From contig MPUH01000415.1 in assembly GCA_001970955.1 (NCBI GenBank), positions 1 through 55,995 on the forward strand: DNA of 55,995 nucleotides, given 5' to 3'. The stretch comes from Stentor coeruleus. Its lineage: Eukaryota > Ciliophora > Heterotrichea > Heterotrichida > Stentoridae. Position 1 is the stretch's first letter; every line of letters starts with the position of its first letter. The position numbers and the translations under genes were made by a program. Below the pieces are notes generated by a model. The model made no database searches. It saw only the letters and a list, made by a program, of their open reading frames with translations, and was not told where the DNA came from. Shown here in pieces: positions 1-10,483 of this stretch.

Positions 1-389
1 GTTTAAAATAGAAAGCGCTGCCAAGTTTTAATGAGCAATTCCTTCTTCATTCTTGATTTCTAAAATTTTTGTAGATTGCCAATTGTTTGGTTACACGTCT
101 GAAGTAATGCAATAAATCCAAGTCACTAATAAATCATATTATCACATAAAAAAATTCAAAAAAACACAAACCAAACAATACCACACCCCATTTATCACTT
201 TCTATTAAATCCTCAACACCTTCTCTTCAACCTACAATCCAAAAACCTTATATAAAAATGCATATCCTTTATCCAAAATAAAAATCATCAAATTCTTTAC
301 ATTCATGCAAAATCCTCCTTTCAATCCACGCAACCTATAATTAAATTTTATTATACTATAAATCCATATCAACTAATTCCTACATAATC
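1..389. other. AT-rich spacer at window edge
   Basis: No convincing reading frame, RNA gene or repeat is seen. The first 120 bases have a slightly more balanced composition, so the end of a neighbouring gene could lie there, but nothing can be named. Confidence 0.4.
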
Positions 390-1823
390 TTATTTCCCAA
401 CAAAATCATGATTTTTTTTCGGACTATATAACATAAGTCTTGCCGCACTATTAGTTAAATTAACCCTAAATTTACTTGTCCCTTGTACTCTATTCGATAT
501 ATTTTGTTCATCGATTACTTTTTTAATTTCATCATTATCTTTATCAATAAACTTTTTCTTACTAGAAATTGTTGGTAATTTTTCTCTTTCAAAACTTTCG
601 ATAATGCGAGATTTGGATATAAAATCAGGACTTGTATCATTTATAGTATGCTCTGCTCGGATTTTTTCTATAATTTTATTTTTTTTTATGATTTTTTTCA
701 AACTTTTTATTTCCTTTTGTAAATTTTCATTATCTCTTATCAGATTTCTTTCGTTTTGTTTGAAGTTTTCTAGTTTTTGATTAAGATCTTCTATGATTTT
801 GTTTTTAGTTCCAATCTGTCCTATAAGGTTTTGCTTATCAGTTTCGGCTTTTGATAATTTTTCTTGAAGCATCAAGTTTTCTTTGATAAAAGGAGAGAAT
901 TCGCTTATTTTCATATTCGCTTTTTGAGCTTTTTCTTTAAGTTTTTCAATATCTGTAAGATTGTTTTGCTTTGTTCTATTTAAATTGTCGATTTCTATTT
1001 CATAGGTTTTCACAAGCGCTTTAAGTTCCTTGATTTCGCAGGAAAAAGCTGAATTTTCACTTATTTTTTTATCGTAATCCATAAGATTTATTTTTAACTG
1101 AGCATTTTCATTATCAACAGTCCTTTTTTCTCTATATATGATTTCATTATTAACTTTTTGGTTTTTGATTTTGGCTTTAAGTGACACATTTTCATGAGTT
1201 AAAGAGTTTATAAGACTTGTTCTTTTTTCCAAATCAAGAGTCATGCCTTTAAATTTAGCTTTAAGCTCATCTAGAGACTGCTGAAGTTCTATGAGTTTTT
1301 CTTGTGCAACACTTTCCAGATCATTTTTTTTAATCAACCTTGGGCTTTTAGAATTTTCTGGTTTATTTATCTTTCTAAACTCTCCGTTTTGAGCTTTAAC
1401 CATTCCTAGGCTACTCATTGTTTGCCGAATTTCATTGTTTTCACGAATTAAACTTGCGAAATCTGTATGATTTTGTTCGCAGTCTAATATTTTTGTTTTT
1501 AATGTTGCAGTCTGTTGGCGTTCAAGGCTAAATTCGTTCTTCAGCTTTTGTGCTTCTTCTATTAAAGTATCGTTTTGATTAATTAAAAGCTTTAGTTTGT
1601 ATTTTTTGTTGATATACTTAGATAATAGTAGTCTTAAAGCTGTATTCTTGATAGTAAAATTTTTCGGAGTTTTGTTAAGACTTTGCCCACATATAGGACA
1701 AGTGTATTCTCTTTTAGTTACATTAGAACTAATGCAAACTTTGCAGAATGAGTGACCACATTGGATTATACAAGGTTCACGAAATTCATCTCCACAGATC
1801 CCACATTTTACATTGAACTTCAT
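390..1823 (-). CDS. RING finger / long coiled-coil protein
   Basis: A 477-residue protein starting at the ATG at 1823; the frame stays open about 15 codons upstream but holds no earlier ATG. A C3HC4 RING lies at the N-terminus (C7, C10, C22, H24, C27, C30, C42, C45), with the CGH-S-F-C centre typical of E3 ubiquitin ligases. Residues from about 75 to 400 are Lys/Glu/Leu/Asn-rich with heptad-like spacing, predicting a long coiled coil; the tail is basic. The RING-plus-coiled-coil layout resembles TRIM-type or centrosomal RING proteins, but I see no B-box or SPRY domain, so neither family is claimed. RING is certain, substrate unknown. Confidence 0.8.
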   Translation of the reverse strand: MKFNVKCGICGDEFREPCIIQCGHSFCKVCISSNVTKREYTCPICGQSLNKTPKNFTIKNTALRLLLSKYINKKYKLKLLINQNDTLIEEAQKLKNEFSLERQQTATLKTKILDCEQNHTDFASLIRENNEIRQTMSSLGMVKAQNGEFRKINKPENSKSPRLIKKNDLESVAQEKLIELQQSLDELKAKFKGMTLDLEKRTSLINSLTHENVSLKAKIKNQKVNNEIIYREKRTVDNENAQLKINLMDYDKKISENSAFSCEIKELKALVKTYEIEIDNLNRTKQNNLTDIEKLKEKAQKANMKISEFSPFIKENLMLQEKLSKAETDKQNLIGQIGTKNKIIEDLNQKLENFKQNERNLIRDNENLQKEIKSLKKIIKKNKIIEKIRAEHTINDTSPDFISKSRIIESFEREKLPTISSKKKFIDKDNDEIKKVIDEQNISNRVQGTSKFRVNLTNSAARLMLYSPKKNHDFVGK

Positions 1824-2538
1824 TATTTTACAGGATTCATTATTAGATATGATATATTCAAAAAGCACAATAAGAGTTTATGTAAAAAAATATGCTAAAA
1901 TAAGTTTTTAAAGATTTATGTAAAAATAATTATATTAAATTTTTATCTCATTTCCTTGGATAGAAGAATTTATGTTTATATTATAGGAACTAAGTTATAA
2001 TAATAGTGATTATCATCCTCGATAAGAAGACTATTAATTTATAAGAAATTTGCCTTCCTTTTATAAAAATCCCATTCTTATTTATAAACTCTTTTGAAAA
2101 CTTGTGTCCCAGCAAGTCAAAGATTATCACATGAAGCCCACCAAAAGTCTTTATAAATTGCATAAAGGCTCATAACTTAATCTAATCACAAAATATCCTA
2201 TAATCCTAACAAACCATAACTCAGTAAAATAAAAAAAACTACTCTCAAAATGTTAAATTTTCCATAAATTAAAAGCATCCTTAATCCTCAACAAAATCAT
2301 AATTTAATTCTTAGCATTTAATACTCCATCTAAATCTATATTTCCTTCAATTTTTTTTCTAAATATAATCTATTAATTAACCTTCACTACAACCTAAAAT
2401 CATAACAACCCTATCATCTCATCATACCACCCTTAAAATTTCTCTATTTCTCATACCATAACAATATTCTCACCCTACAAAATCCAAATTTTCAAACCAT
2501 AAATTCTCTCAAACAAATCCTAATTTCATAATTATTAA
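1824..2538. other. Intergenic spacer between two minus-strand genes
   Basis: No gene seen. From about 2100 to 2538 the plus strand is strikingly G-poor and C-rich, in contrast with the G-bearing, C-poor stretch at about 1880-2050. This is one example of the strand-skew flips described in the findings. Confidence 0.4.
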
Positions 2539-3183
<645 letters not shown>

Positions 3184-3413
3184 TTAGATTTTTTAGGTAC
3201 AAGTTTAAGGTTAGTCGTTTTTATAGGTTTTAGAGTTACTTTTAATATTTGTGGGCTGAAGATTTAGGTATAAGAAAATTTGGTTTTTTATATGAGAAAC
3301 TAAGAAATTTGTTAATGTTTTATGTGGTTTCAGGTATTAAAAGCACTAAGGGTATAACTTGATACCATTTTCAAAGACTAATTTTTACATACTCATAAAC
3401 CAATATTCTTATA

Positions 3414-4232
3414 ATGGAAACAAAACTTGAAAAAATCTCAAAGTTTTCAGCTGAAGAAATCATAGAATTTCTCAGTTCACAACTTATAAACTACTTCCGT
3501 TTTAAACAACCAAAAAAACAATTAAAAATCTGCAGGTCAGTCACTGGTATCAATGCTGCAAAGGCTCATAGAATACGACCTTGTTCACGTGATAGAATAG
3601 ACGCTACAAAACAAAAGCAAGACCATGATAATAATGCATTTAGACTAACTTTGAATAAAATACCTCAGGGAAAATCTAACCCTTATGAAATAGAAACATC
3701 ACTTATGATCCATAATATTTTTAGTAAAATAGGAGAAAACTATGCTGGGAATATTTGGTTGAGGGATAATGTTTTTAAAGAGTATAATACTTTTGTTATT
3801 AAACAGTTTTTCCTAGATTGTTTTGTTTATGATCAGAATTTTATGAATATATTGATGGTACCTACTTTTCATGTTAGAGGGGTTACTGTGGAGACTTTTT
3901 CAAAGTGTTTTGATCAGATGAAAAATGGGCACTTGCAGATTTCAAGTGCTTATAATCGAGTAGATAAATTGAAAAGAAACAATTTTCATATACAGAAAGT
4001 ACTTTGTAAGAAATATTTAGTTTTTTATTCAGTTGTTAATTTTCATACTGGAGATGATTTAGATAAAGAAGGACTTACCAAAGCACTAGGAATAATAGAA
4101 TGGAGGTCGAAAATTCAATTGGAAAATTATGTTGAAAATATAATGAGCAGGCTTGCATTTATGCACAATAAACCTGTGCATAAGATATCTTTTAATGACT
4201 TTTATAAAATAATATTATCAATGGACCTATAA
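3414..4232 (+). CDS. Hypothetical protein, 272 aa
   Basis: An uninterrupted frame from an ATG preceded by TTATA. I do not recognise a family. The N-terminal 30 residues look helical, residues 35-70 are basic and polar, and the remainder is a mixed, apparently globular sequence with aromatic residues. No signal peptide, membrane segment or cysteine cluster is visible. It lies head-to-head with the Rab2 gene across about 250 bp, so the two may share a divergent promoter region. The gap to the next plus-strand gene is 176 bp and strongly G-poor. Confidence 0.75.
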   Translation: METKLEKISKFSAEEIIEFLSSQLINYFRFKQPKKQLKICRSVTGINAAKAHRIRPCSRDRIDATKQKQDHDNNAFRLTLNKIPQGKSNPYEIETSLMIHNIFSKIGENYAGNIWLRDNVFKEYNTFVIKQFFLDCFVYDQNFMNILMVPTFHVRGVTVETFSKCFDQMKNGHLQISSAYNRVDKLKRNNFHIQKVLCKKYLVFYSVVNFHTGDDLDKEGLTKALGIIEWRSKIQLENYVENIMSRLAFMHNKPVHKISFNDFYKIILSMDL

Positions 4233-4408
4233 TTTTTTTTTATAAACTTAATACTTCTCTCTATTTTAAATATAAACTTTAACTTTACAACTTTATTTCT
4301 TCATAAAAATCCTCTTAATATATCCTTTAATCTCTAAAACCATCTTATTTCAAAAATATTTATCCGCTAACAACAAAGATCCCTCATATCCAAGCCTATA
4401 AAGCAAAA

Positions 4409-5141
4409 ATGCTCAATGAAATCAGAGAACTAATGGAAAGAATCGATCCAGCAAGCGAAAAAATCCTCCTCCTTTCCACAAAGTGCACTGAATTCATATC
4501 TAACTTTCCTTATGATATCCAAAAACTCATTGACTTATGGAGTAAAACAATAGAAATTTCTCCACAAAAGCTTTCTTTTCTTTTCTTATGCAATGATATA
4601 TTACGGAACTCATCATCAGAAACCCTTTTAAACCTATTCCAATTTTCCTTACCTAGGGCAATATCTTTAACTTCAAATGAAACATCATCAATAGAAGATA
4701 TAAAAAAACTTATAAAACTTTGGGGAGAAAGACAGTATTTTTCAAGACAAGTTTTAGATGATTGGGAAAAAATATGTGAAAGGGCAGAACAGTATGGGAA
4801 TATATCAAATCGAAGCAATTTTATGTATGTGATTAACTTTGGGAAAAAAATGCTGAATTTGAGAATTGCCCAGAAGAAAACACTAGAAGTGGATAGGGAG
4901 AATAGACAAAAAGCATTGGAAGAAGAACATCAGGTTCGTGAAGAACTNCCAGAAGAAAACACTAGAAGTGGATAGGGAGAATAGACAAAAAGCATTGGAA
5001 GAAGAACATCAGGTTCGTGAAGAACTTATAAAAGATGTTGTTACTTGTATGAAAAAAGTGTACCATGGACATTTGAATATAATAATTTGCTTGCAGAGGA
5101 TAAATGAGAAGATTGATTCTTTTGAGAAAATTAATAGATAA
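4409..5141 (+). CDS. CTD-interacting domain (CID/RPR) protein, RPRD1/Rtt103-like
   Basis: Residues about 10-130 form a CID: eight-helix VHS/ENTH-like fold with the L-F-L-C-N-D-I-L-R-N-S signature (family L-Y-L-A-N-D-V-I-Q-N-S) and a later L-W-G-E-R-x-x-F helix. CIDs bind the phosphorylated C-terminal repeats of RNA polymerase II, as in RPRD1A/B, Rtt103 and Pcf11. A coiled-coil tail follows, as in RPRD1 proteins, which dimerise through it. As assembled the frame is broken by a perfect 78-bp duplication around an N at 4948. Removing one copy plus the N (79 nt) gives one continuous 217-residue frame ending at 5141. Assignment to RPRD1/Rtt103 rather than Pcf11 rests on short length and the coiled-coil tail. 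Confidence 0.85.
4870..5026 (+). repeat. Perfect 78-bp direct repeat around a single N (assembly join)
   Basis: Copy 1 is 4870-4947, the N is 4948, copy 2 is 4949-5026; the copies are identical. It lies inside the CID-protein gene, and collapsing it restores the frame, so it is best read as two overlapping contigs placed end to end. Confidence 0.9.
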
Positions 5142-5875
5142 CTTTTTTATAGCATTTTGTGTTGTGGTTATAAATATGAAAGGAAAAGATTTTGAGTGTA
5201 TAAGGAAATTTAGTTTTTTTTTTTGAAGAAGGCTTTGGTTTATTACTTATTTCTAGGTAATAGTATATAAACACATATTAAGAGTTTAAAAAAATAATAG
5301 CTTATTCCGATTTTAAATAGCATTCAATTATAACTTTCAAATTTCTTCAAAATTTTACCTAGAATCATCAATAGTTACAAGTTTTATTTCATATGTTTGA
5401 ATTCCCTTGTAGATTTTAAATATTTATTTTTCTAATTAGTATATGTTTTTCATCTATAATTTATAGTTTATTATTTGCGATTTTCAAGTATTTTCTTCAA
5501 ATATTAAATAAGAAAATCATAAATTGTTTAAATACTCATAATCATGAAAAATACTAAAGTAATTTTTGATGTGAGTTTTTTTGATTTAATATAACTTATC
5601 AATACATCCCCAACACTATTTTCAATATCCCAAAAGCAATAAATCCATTTATTCTAACAATCATCCTCTATAATAATTATAAAATTTTCTATCACTAATA
5701 ATTAAAAGGTTGCAAAAATAATTAATCTTAACACATAAAGCCATATAAACTACCTCATCATTCTAATCATATACCTAATATCACAATATTTTTTAAAAAA
5801 AGCCTATACTAATACAAATTTTATAATTTATATATGAATACTTTAAAGAAAATAATACCAAAGCAATAGTTATAA
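5142..5875. other. AT-rich spacer, no gene seen
   Basis: Stop-dense in every frame and rich in A/T runs. The 300 bases before the next start codon are G-poor on the plus strand. No RNA-like or repeated structure was recognised. Confidence 0.4.
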
Positions 5876-6962
5876 ATGGACACTCATTACGATGAACAAT
5901 TGATCATAGATTTCGGATTAAACGTAAAAATATGCCGAGGAATTCACTTTACCGACCTACTCCGCATTGAGTACTCCGAAGAAATAACTCATAATCTTGG
6001 ATTTACCTACATAGATTCTCTTATAAGAAATACAAACTTTATCCTCTTAGCCGATATCCCTAATAAAATCCCAGACTATTGTATTATCCTTTTCCCAAAC
6101 TGGTCAGTTTTTCTGAAGTCTCGGATGTTTTACCAAAGCATTTTCATCTCTCCAATATCCTCAATGATAAATTTAAAAATCCCAGTTCAAAATCTATCCT
6201 TGAACTGCACATATATGATTTCCTATAAAATCCTTGGGCTTATTTCATTATACTTATCCTCAAAACAACCTAAAAATTTCATAGAAACATTCAATAAATT
6301 TAACCTTCAAGATATAGCAATAACATCAGCAAATAAAATCAAAGAATTCATCCTGATATCAAGTAAAATACCTATAAAAACCCTAAAAATGGATATAGAT
6401 GAAGCTAAAGATATATTAAAAAATCATCATAAAAAAAGATTCCTTGCGATATTAAAACCTATTGTAAACATATCTATTTTTCAAGCGAAAAAGTTCAGGA
6501 AAATAGATGCGTTTTTATATGAAATTGGGGAAAATAGTGAAAGTTTGGAGTTTTCCCCTACTCAGGATATGAATGAATTTTCAATGTTTTCAAAGTATTG
6601 TCTTAAAGGGCCGAATANTTTCCCCTACTCAGGATATGAATGAATTTTCAATGTTTTCAAAGTATTGTCTTAAAGGGCCGAATAAAGTTCCGTCGTTTAT
6701 TGTGACTGAGCATCAGATAACTGAAGATTATACTGAGAAAGAGTCTAAGATAGAAAATAATGAAAGCATTAATAACTATAAAATCCTCCCTACACCGTTG
6801 AATTCCCCTAAGCAAAGTAGTTTTACTATTGTAGAGATAAAGCAGAAAATGCAGTATGGATGGTCGAATCAAGAGACATGTGATAAAAACTCAATAGTTA
6901 CAGAATGTAAAAGCTTTGATGGTAGGGAAATATGTGCTTGTTCGTTTTGCGTAATATATTAA
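5876..6962 (+). CDS. Hypothetical protein, about 339 aa, Cys-rich C-terminus
   Basis: Begins at an ATG preceded by TTATAA. I do not recognise the family. The N-terminal 220 residues are mixed hydrophobic/polar and may be globular; the C-terminal third is Ser/Asn/Glu-rich and likely disordered, ending in a short Cys-rich tail (C-A-C-S-F-C). As assembled the frame is split by a perfect 66-bp duplication around an N at 6618. Removing 67 nt gives one open frame from 5876 to 6962. It is convergent with the tRNA methyltransferase gene, with 53 bp between stops. Confidence 0.7.
6552..6684 (+). repeat. Perfect 66-bp direct repeat around a single N (assembly join)
   Basis: Copy 1 is 6552-6617, the N is 6618, copy 2 is 6619-6684. 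As at 4948, collapsing the repeat rejoins the two halves of the surrounding coding frame. Confidence 0.9.
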
Positions 6963-7015
6963 TAAAACCATATGTATTTAGTCATAATCCTAACTTCTAT
7001 CTTATGTGTTAGTTA

Positions 7016-8527
7016 CTAAATAATTGTTGATCTTTTCAGATATACAACATTCTCAATATGTGGTGTTTGAGGGAACATATCCACAGGTTGAATCGATATA
7101 GGAACAAACGCTGGACCTCTAACTTTGTTATTCTCCGGACAGCAAAGATCAGCTAAATTTTGAAACAGACTCACAGGGTTACAACTAACATAAACCACAT
7201 GATCAAGACCTTTAGTCGTTCTTAAACACTGAAGAATAGTTTTATGTAGTCCATTCCTCGGTGGGTCAACTACAGCAAAAATATTCCCCCCTTGTATAGG
7301 TTTGGTTACTTCCTTAATCAAATCCTCAGCACGTCCAACAAGATACTCAGCTTCAATATTATTAAGTTCAGCATTGATTTTTGCATCAGCCACAGCTTCA
7401 GCAATCAACTCAATACCAATGATTTTCTTAACTTTTTCTGAACATGATATCCCAATACTCCCAGTTCCACAACAAATATCTAGTAAAAGGTCTCCACAAA
7501 CAAGGTCTACAACTTCTTTATATAAAACTTCACATCCTAAAGTATTTACTTGAAAAAATGACATTGGGGAAACTTGATATTTTTTATTGAGTACTGTTTC
7601 TGTTATAAAACCTGGGCCGTTAAGGATTTTTATGGTGTTTGGTAGGGTTATGAGGATGACTGTTGTATATAAAGGAAATAATTCTTGGAGTAAAGTTTCA
7701 ATTTTTTCTTGTTCAGAAGTTGGGTTTATATAGATTGTGGCCATAGTTTCAAGGCTTCTACTTGAGTTTCTAAATACTGCTTGTTTCCATATACCAGAGT
7801 TAGTTTTACTGTCAAAAGCTGGGAGTTGGCTTTTTTTAACTAGTTCTTCTAAACGATCAGCAAAATCTTTTGCTTGTTCTGGGATGTTTGTACATGTTCT
7901 TGGAGACTCGATTCGTAATGTCCCAGCTGCCATTTTCCCATTTGTAAAACCAACTTTGATCTCTTCGTTATCATAGTAACCAATACTAAACTCTGTTTTA
8001 TTCCTATAGCTTTCAATATTAGGACTAGGTTTTACATCCAAAACCTTAGGTGGTGTCTGCATCCAAAGTGGGGCAATAGTCCCAGCTTTTTTCATCCTAA
8101 TATTAATTTCTTTCAAAAATTTCATATACTCATTCTGCACAGTCACATACTTTTGCCCCAACTGTTCCTCATAACTTAAAGCCCAAAGAGGAGTAATTTT
8201 ATCTCTAATCAGCCCAAGTTCTTCAGGCTCTTCTGTAATTTCACAAGCTCTTGCTTGAAGATGTTCTTCTATAGTCTTTCCTCTAAGTTGTTGGCTTTCA
8301 TTAGCTTGTTTAAACTTATATTTTTTCTTAACACTTTCAGTTTCTTGAGCTCTCAACAGAAATGAACTTAAACTTTCACTATCAGGGAACTGTAAAAAAG
8401 CAAAAGACTTTCGGTTTGGTCTTGCCATAATGATCCCTTTTATGTCAGGCACAAGTTTATTGACAATTTTGGCAAGCTTTTTATCATTCACCCACTTATC
8501 TAAACCTTGCCAGCAGAGTCTATTCAT
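7016..8527 (-). CDS. TRMT2A: tRNA (uracil-5-)-methyltransferase, TRMT2A/Trm2-like
   Basis: A 503-residue SAM-dependent enzyme of the TrmA/RlmD/Trm2 superfamily, which makes 5-methyluridine (T54) in the tRNA T-loop. The N-terminal ~65 residues resemble an RRM, as in animal TRMT2A. The Rossmann SAM motif L-L-D-I-C-C-G-T-G-S-I-G-I lies near residue 350 and the D-P-P-R-N-G motif near 420. The catalytic cysteine is in Y-V-S-C-N-P (about C449) and the general-base Glu in T-P-H-I-E (about E492). The start is the only Met before the RRM-like strand. It lies 18 bp from the divergent start of the next gene, so the 5' UTR must be minimal or overlap that gene. Confidence 0.93.
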   Translation of the reverse strand: MNRLCWQGLDKWVNDKKLAKIVNKLVPDIKGIIMARPNRKSFAFLQFPDSESLSSFLLRAQETESVKKKYKFKQANESQQLRGKTIEEHLQARACEITEEPEELGLIRDKITPLWALSYEEQLGQKYVTVQNEYMKFLKEINIRMKKAGTIAPLWMQTPPKVLDVKPSPNIESYRNKTEFSIGYYDNEEIKVGFTNGKMAAGTLRIESPRTCTNIPEQAKDFADRLEELVKKSQLPAFDSKTNSGIWKQAVFRNSSRSLETMATIYINPTSEQEKIETLLQELFPLYTTVILITLPNTIKILNGPGFITETVLNKKYQVSPMSFFQVNTLGCEVLYKEVVDLVCGDLLLDICCGTGSIGISCSEKVKKIIGIELIAEAVADAKINAELNNIEAEYLVGRAEDLIKEVTKPIQGGNIFAVVDPPRNGLHKTILQCLRTTKGLDHVVYVSCNPVSLFQNLADLCCPENNKVRGPAFVPISIQPVDMFPQTPHIENVVYLKRSTII

Positions 8528-8545
8528 TTATTCCTAGCGATAAAT
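8528..8545. promoter_or_regulatory. 18-bp divergent gap between two start codons
   Basis: The minus-strand methyltransferase ATG (8525-8527) and the plus-strand small membrane protein ATG (8546-8548) are 18 bp apart. No room exists for separate core promoters, so each must use sequence inside the other's 5' region, or a shared bidirectional start. Confidence 0.6.
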
Positions 8546-8731
8546 ATGGTTAAAAAGTTTGGTAAGGGCAAGGCTAGGACACCTTCTAAGAAAGAGAAAT
8601 TACAAAGAGCTCTTGAACAGATAGAGTCCGATAAGCTAGCACAGAAATACATTTACCCTTTAGGCATTGGAGCACTTGCATTATTTTTTGTAGTGCTTTA
8701 TGGAGTTCTTTATTATAAATCGCTTAACTAG
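8546..8731 (+). CDS. Small single-pass membrane protein, 61 aa
   Basis: Starts with M-V-K-K-F-G-K-G-K. A lysine-rich N-terminal half with a short amphipathic helix (about 12-32) is followed by one hydrophobic segment (about 35-54) and a five-residue tail. That predicts a tail-anchored-like protein with a basic cytosolic face. I do not recognise the family. Composition and position recall small ER translocon or SMIM-type proteins, but no diagnostic motif is visible. It is divergent from, and almost touching, the tRNA methyltransferase gene. Confidence 0.7.
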   Translation: MVKKFGKGKARTPSKKEKLQRALEQIESDKLAQKYIYPLGIGALALFFVVLYGVLYYKSLN

Positions 8732-9631
8732 TTAAACTTAGAGTTTTACTTAAGATTTTAGTTTGGGTGAACTTTTTGGAAGCTGGATATCTTGAAAGTA
8801 CTAAAAGAGTTTCTGAGAATACAAAAAGTGTATAAATAGTTTATTGACAATATTAGCCCAAAAACTATGCAAAACTTACGTAAAAGTTTGGAAGTTAAGG
8901 TTAAAAATTATGATGATTATTACTGGAATACCAAGAATTGCAAGTTATATGACTGCAGAAATTGACTATGTCTGATTTGCCATGCTTATATATTAAAGGG
9001 TACTAATATGAATCTTAGTGTATTGAATAATAGTCATTAATGAGATTCTAATTATTTCAGGGGTAAGAGTAAATGCTGCTGCTTTGTGTATATGTATAAT
9101 AATCGCAAAGATTATGTATACTTGGTATAATAAAAAACAAAAGTATTTCTAAGGGGAGAATTTATGCAGACTGTGTGCTAATTTTTCTTAGATTATAAGA
9201 TTTAAAGATAATACTTAATACTCTTATTAGTTAATTAAAGTCAACCATCTAAATAATCAGATAAGTTTTTAATTTGCATTATAATTTGATTTATGGTTAA
9301 AAAATCGTATTTTAGTTTATCTTTAGTCATGATAATTCAATTAAATAAAGATATAATCTTTTACTTATTATCGATGATAATTTTTTTTTGATTTCAATAA
9401 GTTTGAGATTTCTTTAAAGTAATCCGAAGAAATCAAATAAAGCGTTGAACTGATGATTGTCTGGATATTTTAAAAACCATACACAATAAAATCTAGTAAA
9501 TATTTCATTTTACCTTTAACACATTTTATAAGATAATAAATCTAAGAAAAAAGGAAGGTTTAGGATAAGCTGGGGTCTAAAATTTCAATATTGGTTGATA
9601 ATATGATACTTAAACATATAAATATAAAAAG
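8732..9631. other. Spacer with unassigned coding-like fragments
   Basis: No complete gene is supported. Around 8869-8970 a short plus-strand frame carries clustered Cys and aromatic residues, and around 9071-9151 another ends in one membrane-helix-like stretch. They are in different frames and I found no 15-nt introns joining them. They may be a decayed small membrane protein gene or chance. Confidence 0.3.
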
Positions 9632-9994
9632 ATGTATAACTTTATATTTATTTTAATTATGGCTATTGGGTATTTGTTTGGATTAGCCGGCTTGACCATA
9701 GCAATGGGTCCCTATATCATTAGAAGGATCAAATTAAACAACATGAGGCATGCAGCTTCTAATTCTTTCACATCAAATAGAGCAAAACAGTATATGGGTC
9801 CATTCGGTTCTCCAATGAATATGCGTGAAGCAACTTTGATTCTTGGTATCAGAGAAACAGCAACCAAAGATAAAATCCTCGCTGCTCACAAAAAACTCAT
9901 GCTTCTAAACCATCCTGATAATGGTGGGTCTACATATATAGCCCTTAAAGTGAATGAAGCTAAAGAGTATATGATTGAGAGATTAGCTAATTGA
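9632..9994 (+). CDS. PAM18: PAM18/TIM14 J-domain protein of the mitochondrial import motor
   Basis: A 120-residue protein with an N-terminal membrane helix (about 4-25), a short matrix linker and a C-terminal J domain with H-P-D at 94-96. PAM18 (DNAJC19 in animals) stimulates mitochondrial Hsp70 at the TIM23 channel. The M-x-x-R-E-A-x-L-I-L-G-I segment and the L-L-N-H-P-D-x-G-G-S core are diagnostic and length is normal. The residue after HPD is Asn where most homologues have Lys. No intron. Convergent with the next gene, 54 bp apart. Confidence 0.95.
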   Translation: MYNFIFILIMAIGYLFGLAGLTIAMGPYIIRRIKLNNMRHAASNSFTSNRAKQYMGPFGSPMNMREATLILGIRETATKDKILAAHKKLMLLNHPDNGGSTYIALKVNEAKEYMIERLAN

Positions 9995-10048
9995 AATAAG
10001 TTTGATTTATATACACTAACTTTTCTTATCTTTAAATATAATCATTTT

Positions 10049-10483
10049 TTACAGTATCTGTCCAAAGCGTTGTTTAGAAACTACTTCAATATAATCTATA
10101 AGTCCTCTAGGTTTTTTATGATGATGAATTATAGGAAGTAGTTTGAGAATATTACAACTTTGTGGCCCTTTAGATTGTGGAATTTTTCTGCATTCTTTTT
10201 TGGTTTGTCTTAAATAGCTTTTGCTACGAGGAAGGTGACTGTCTGATGGTGTCATTGAAGATCTTGATGTGCTTAAGGGTTTTAGGCTAGCTTTAGGCTT
10301 TTTTTCTGTTGAAGGCCTTGATATTCGGAAATTGGGTTGGTTGATGATCTGAGCGAGGATTGGTCTTGGCTGACTAGGCTGTCGGGCAGTGTTGACTTTT
10401 TTGAAGACTTTTTCTTCTGAGTTTTCAACTTTTTCATCTATTGGAGCTTGGTAAAAAGTAAATTTGAACCCTAAAGAGTCCAT
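10049..10483 (-). CDS. Basic, low-complexity hypothetical protein, 144 aa
   Basis: Not recognised. It is rich in Lys, Arg, Ser and Pro, has no cysteine cluster, signal peptide or membrane segment, and looks disordered apart from the last 25 residues. The start ATG follows TTTAA. Codon use and uninterrupted length support a real gene, but function cannot be inferred. Confidence 0.65.
   Translation of the reverse strand: MDSLGFKFTFYQAPIDEKVENSEEKVFKKVNTARQPSQPRPILAQIINQPNFRISRPSTEKKPKASLKPLSTSRSSMTPSDSHLPRSKSYLRQTKKECRKIPQSKGPQSCNILKLLPIIHHHKKPRGLIDYIEVVSKQRFGQIL

Noticed and set aside
8869..9151. Small Cys-containing membrane protein gene
   Set aside because: Suggestive fragments are in different frames with no 15-nt intron to join them.
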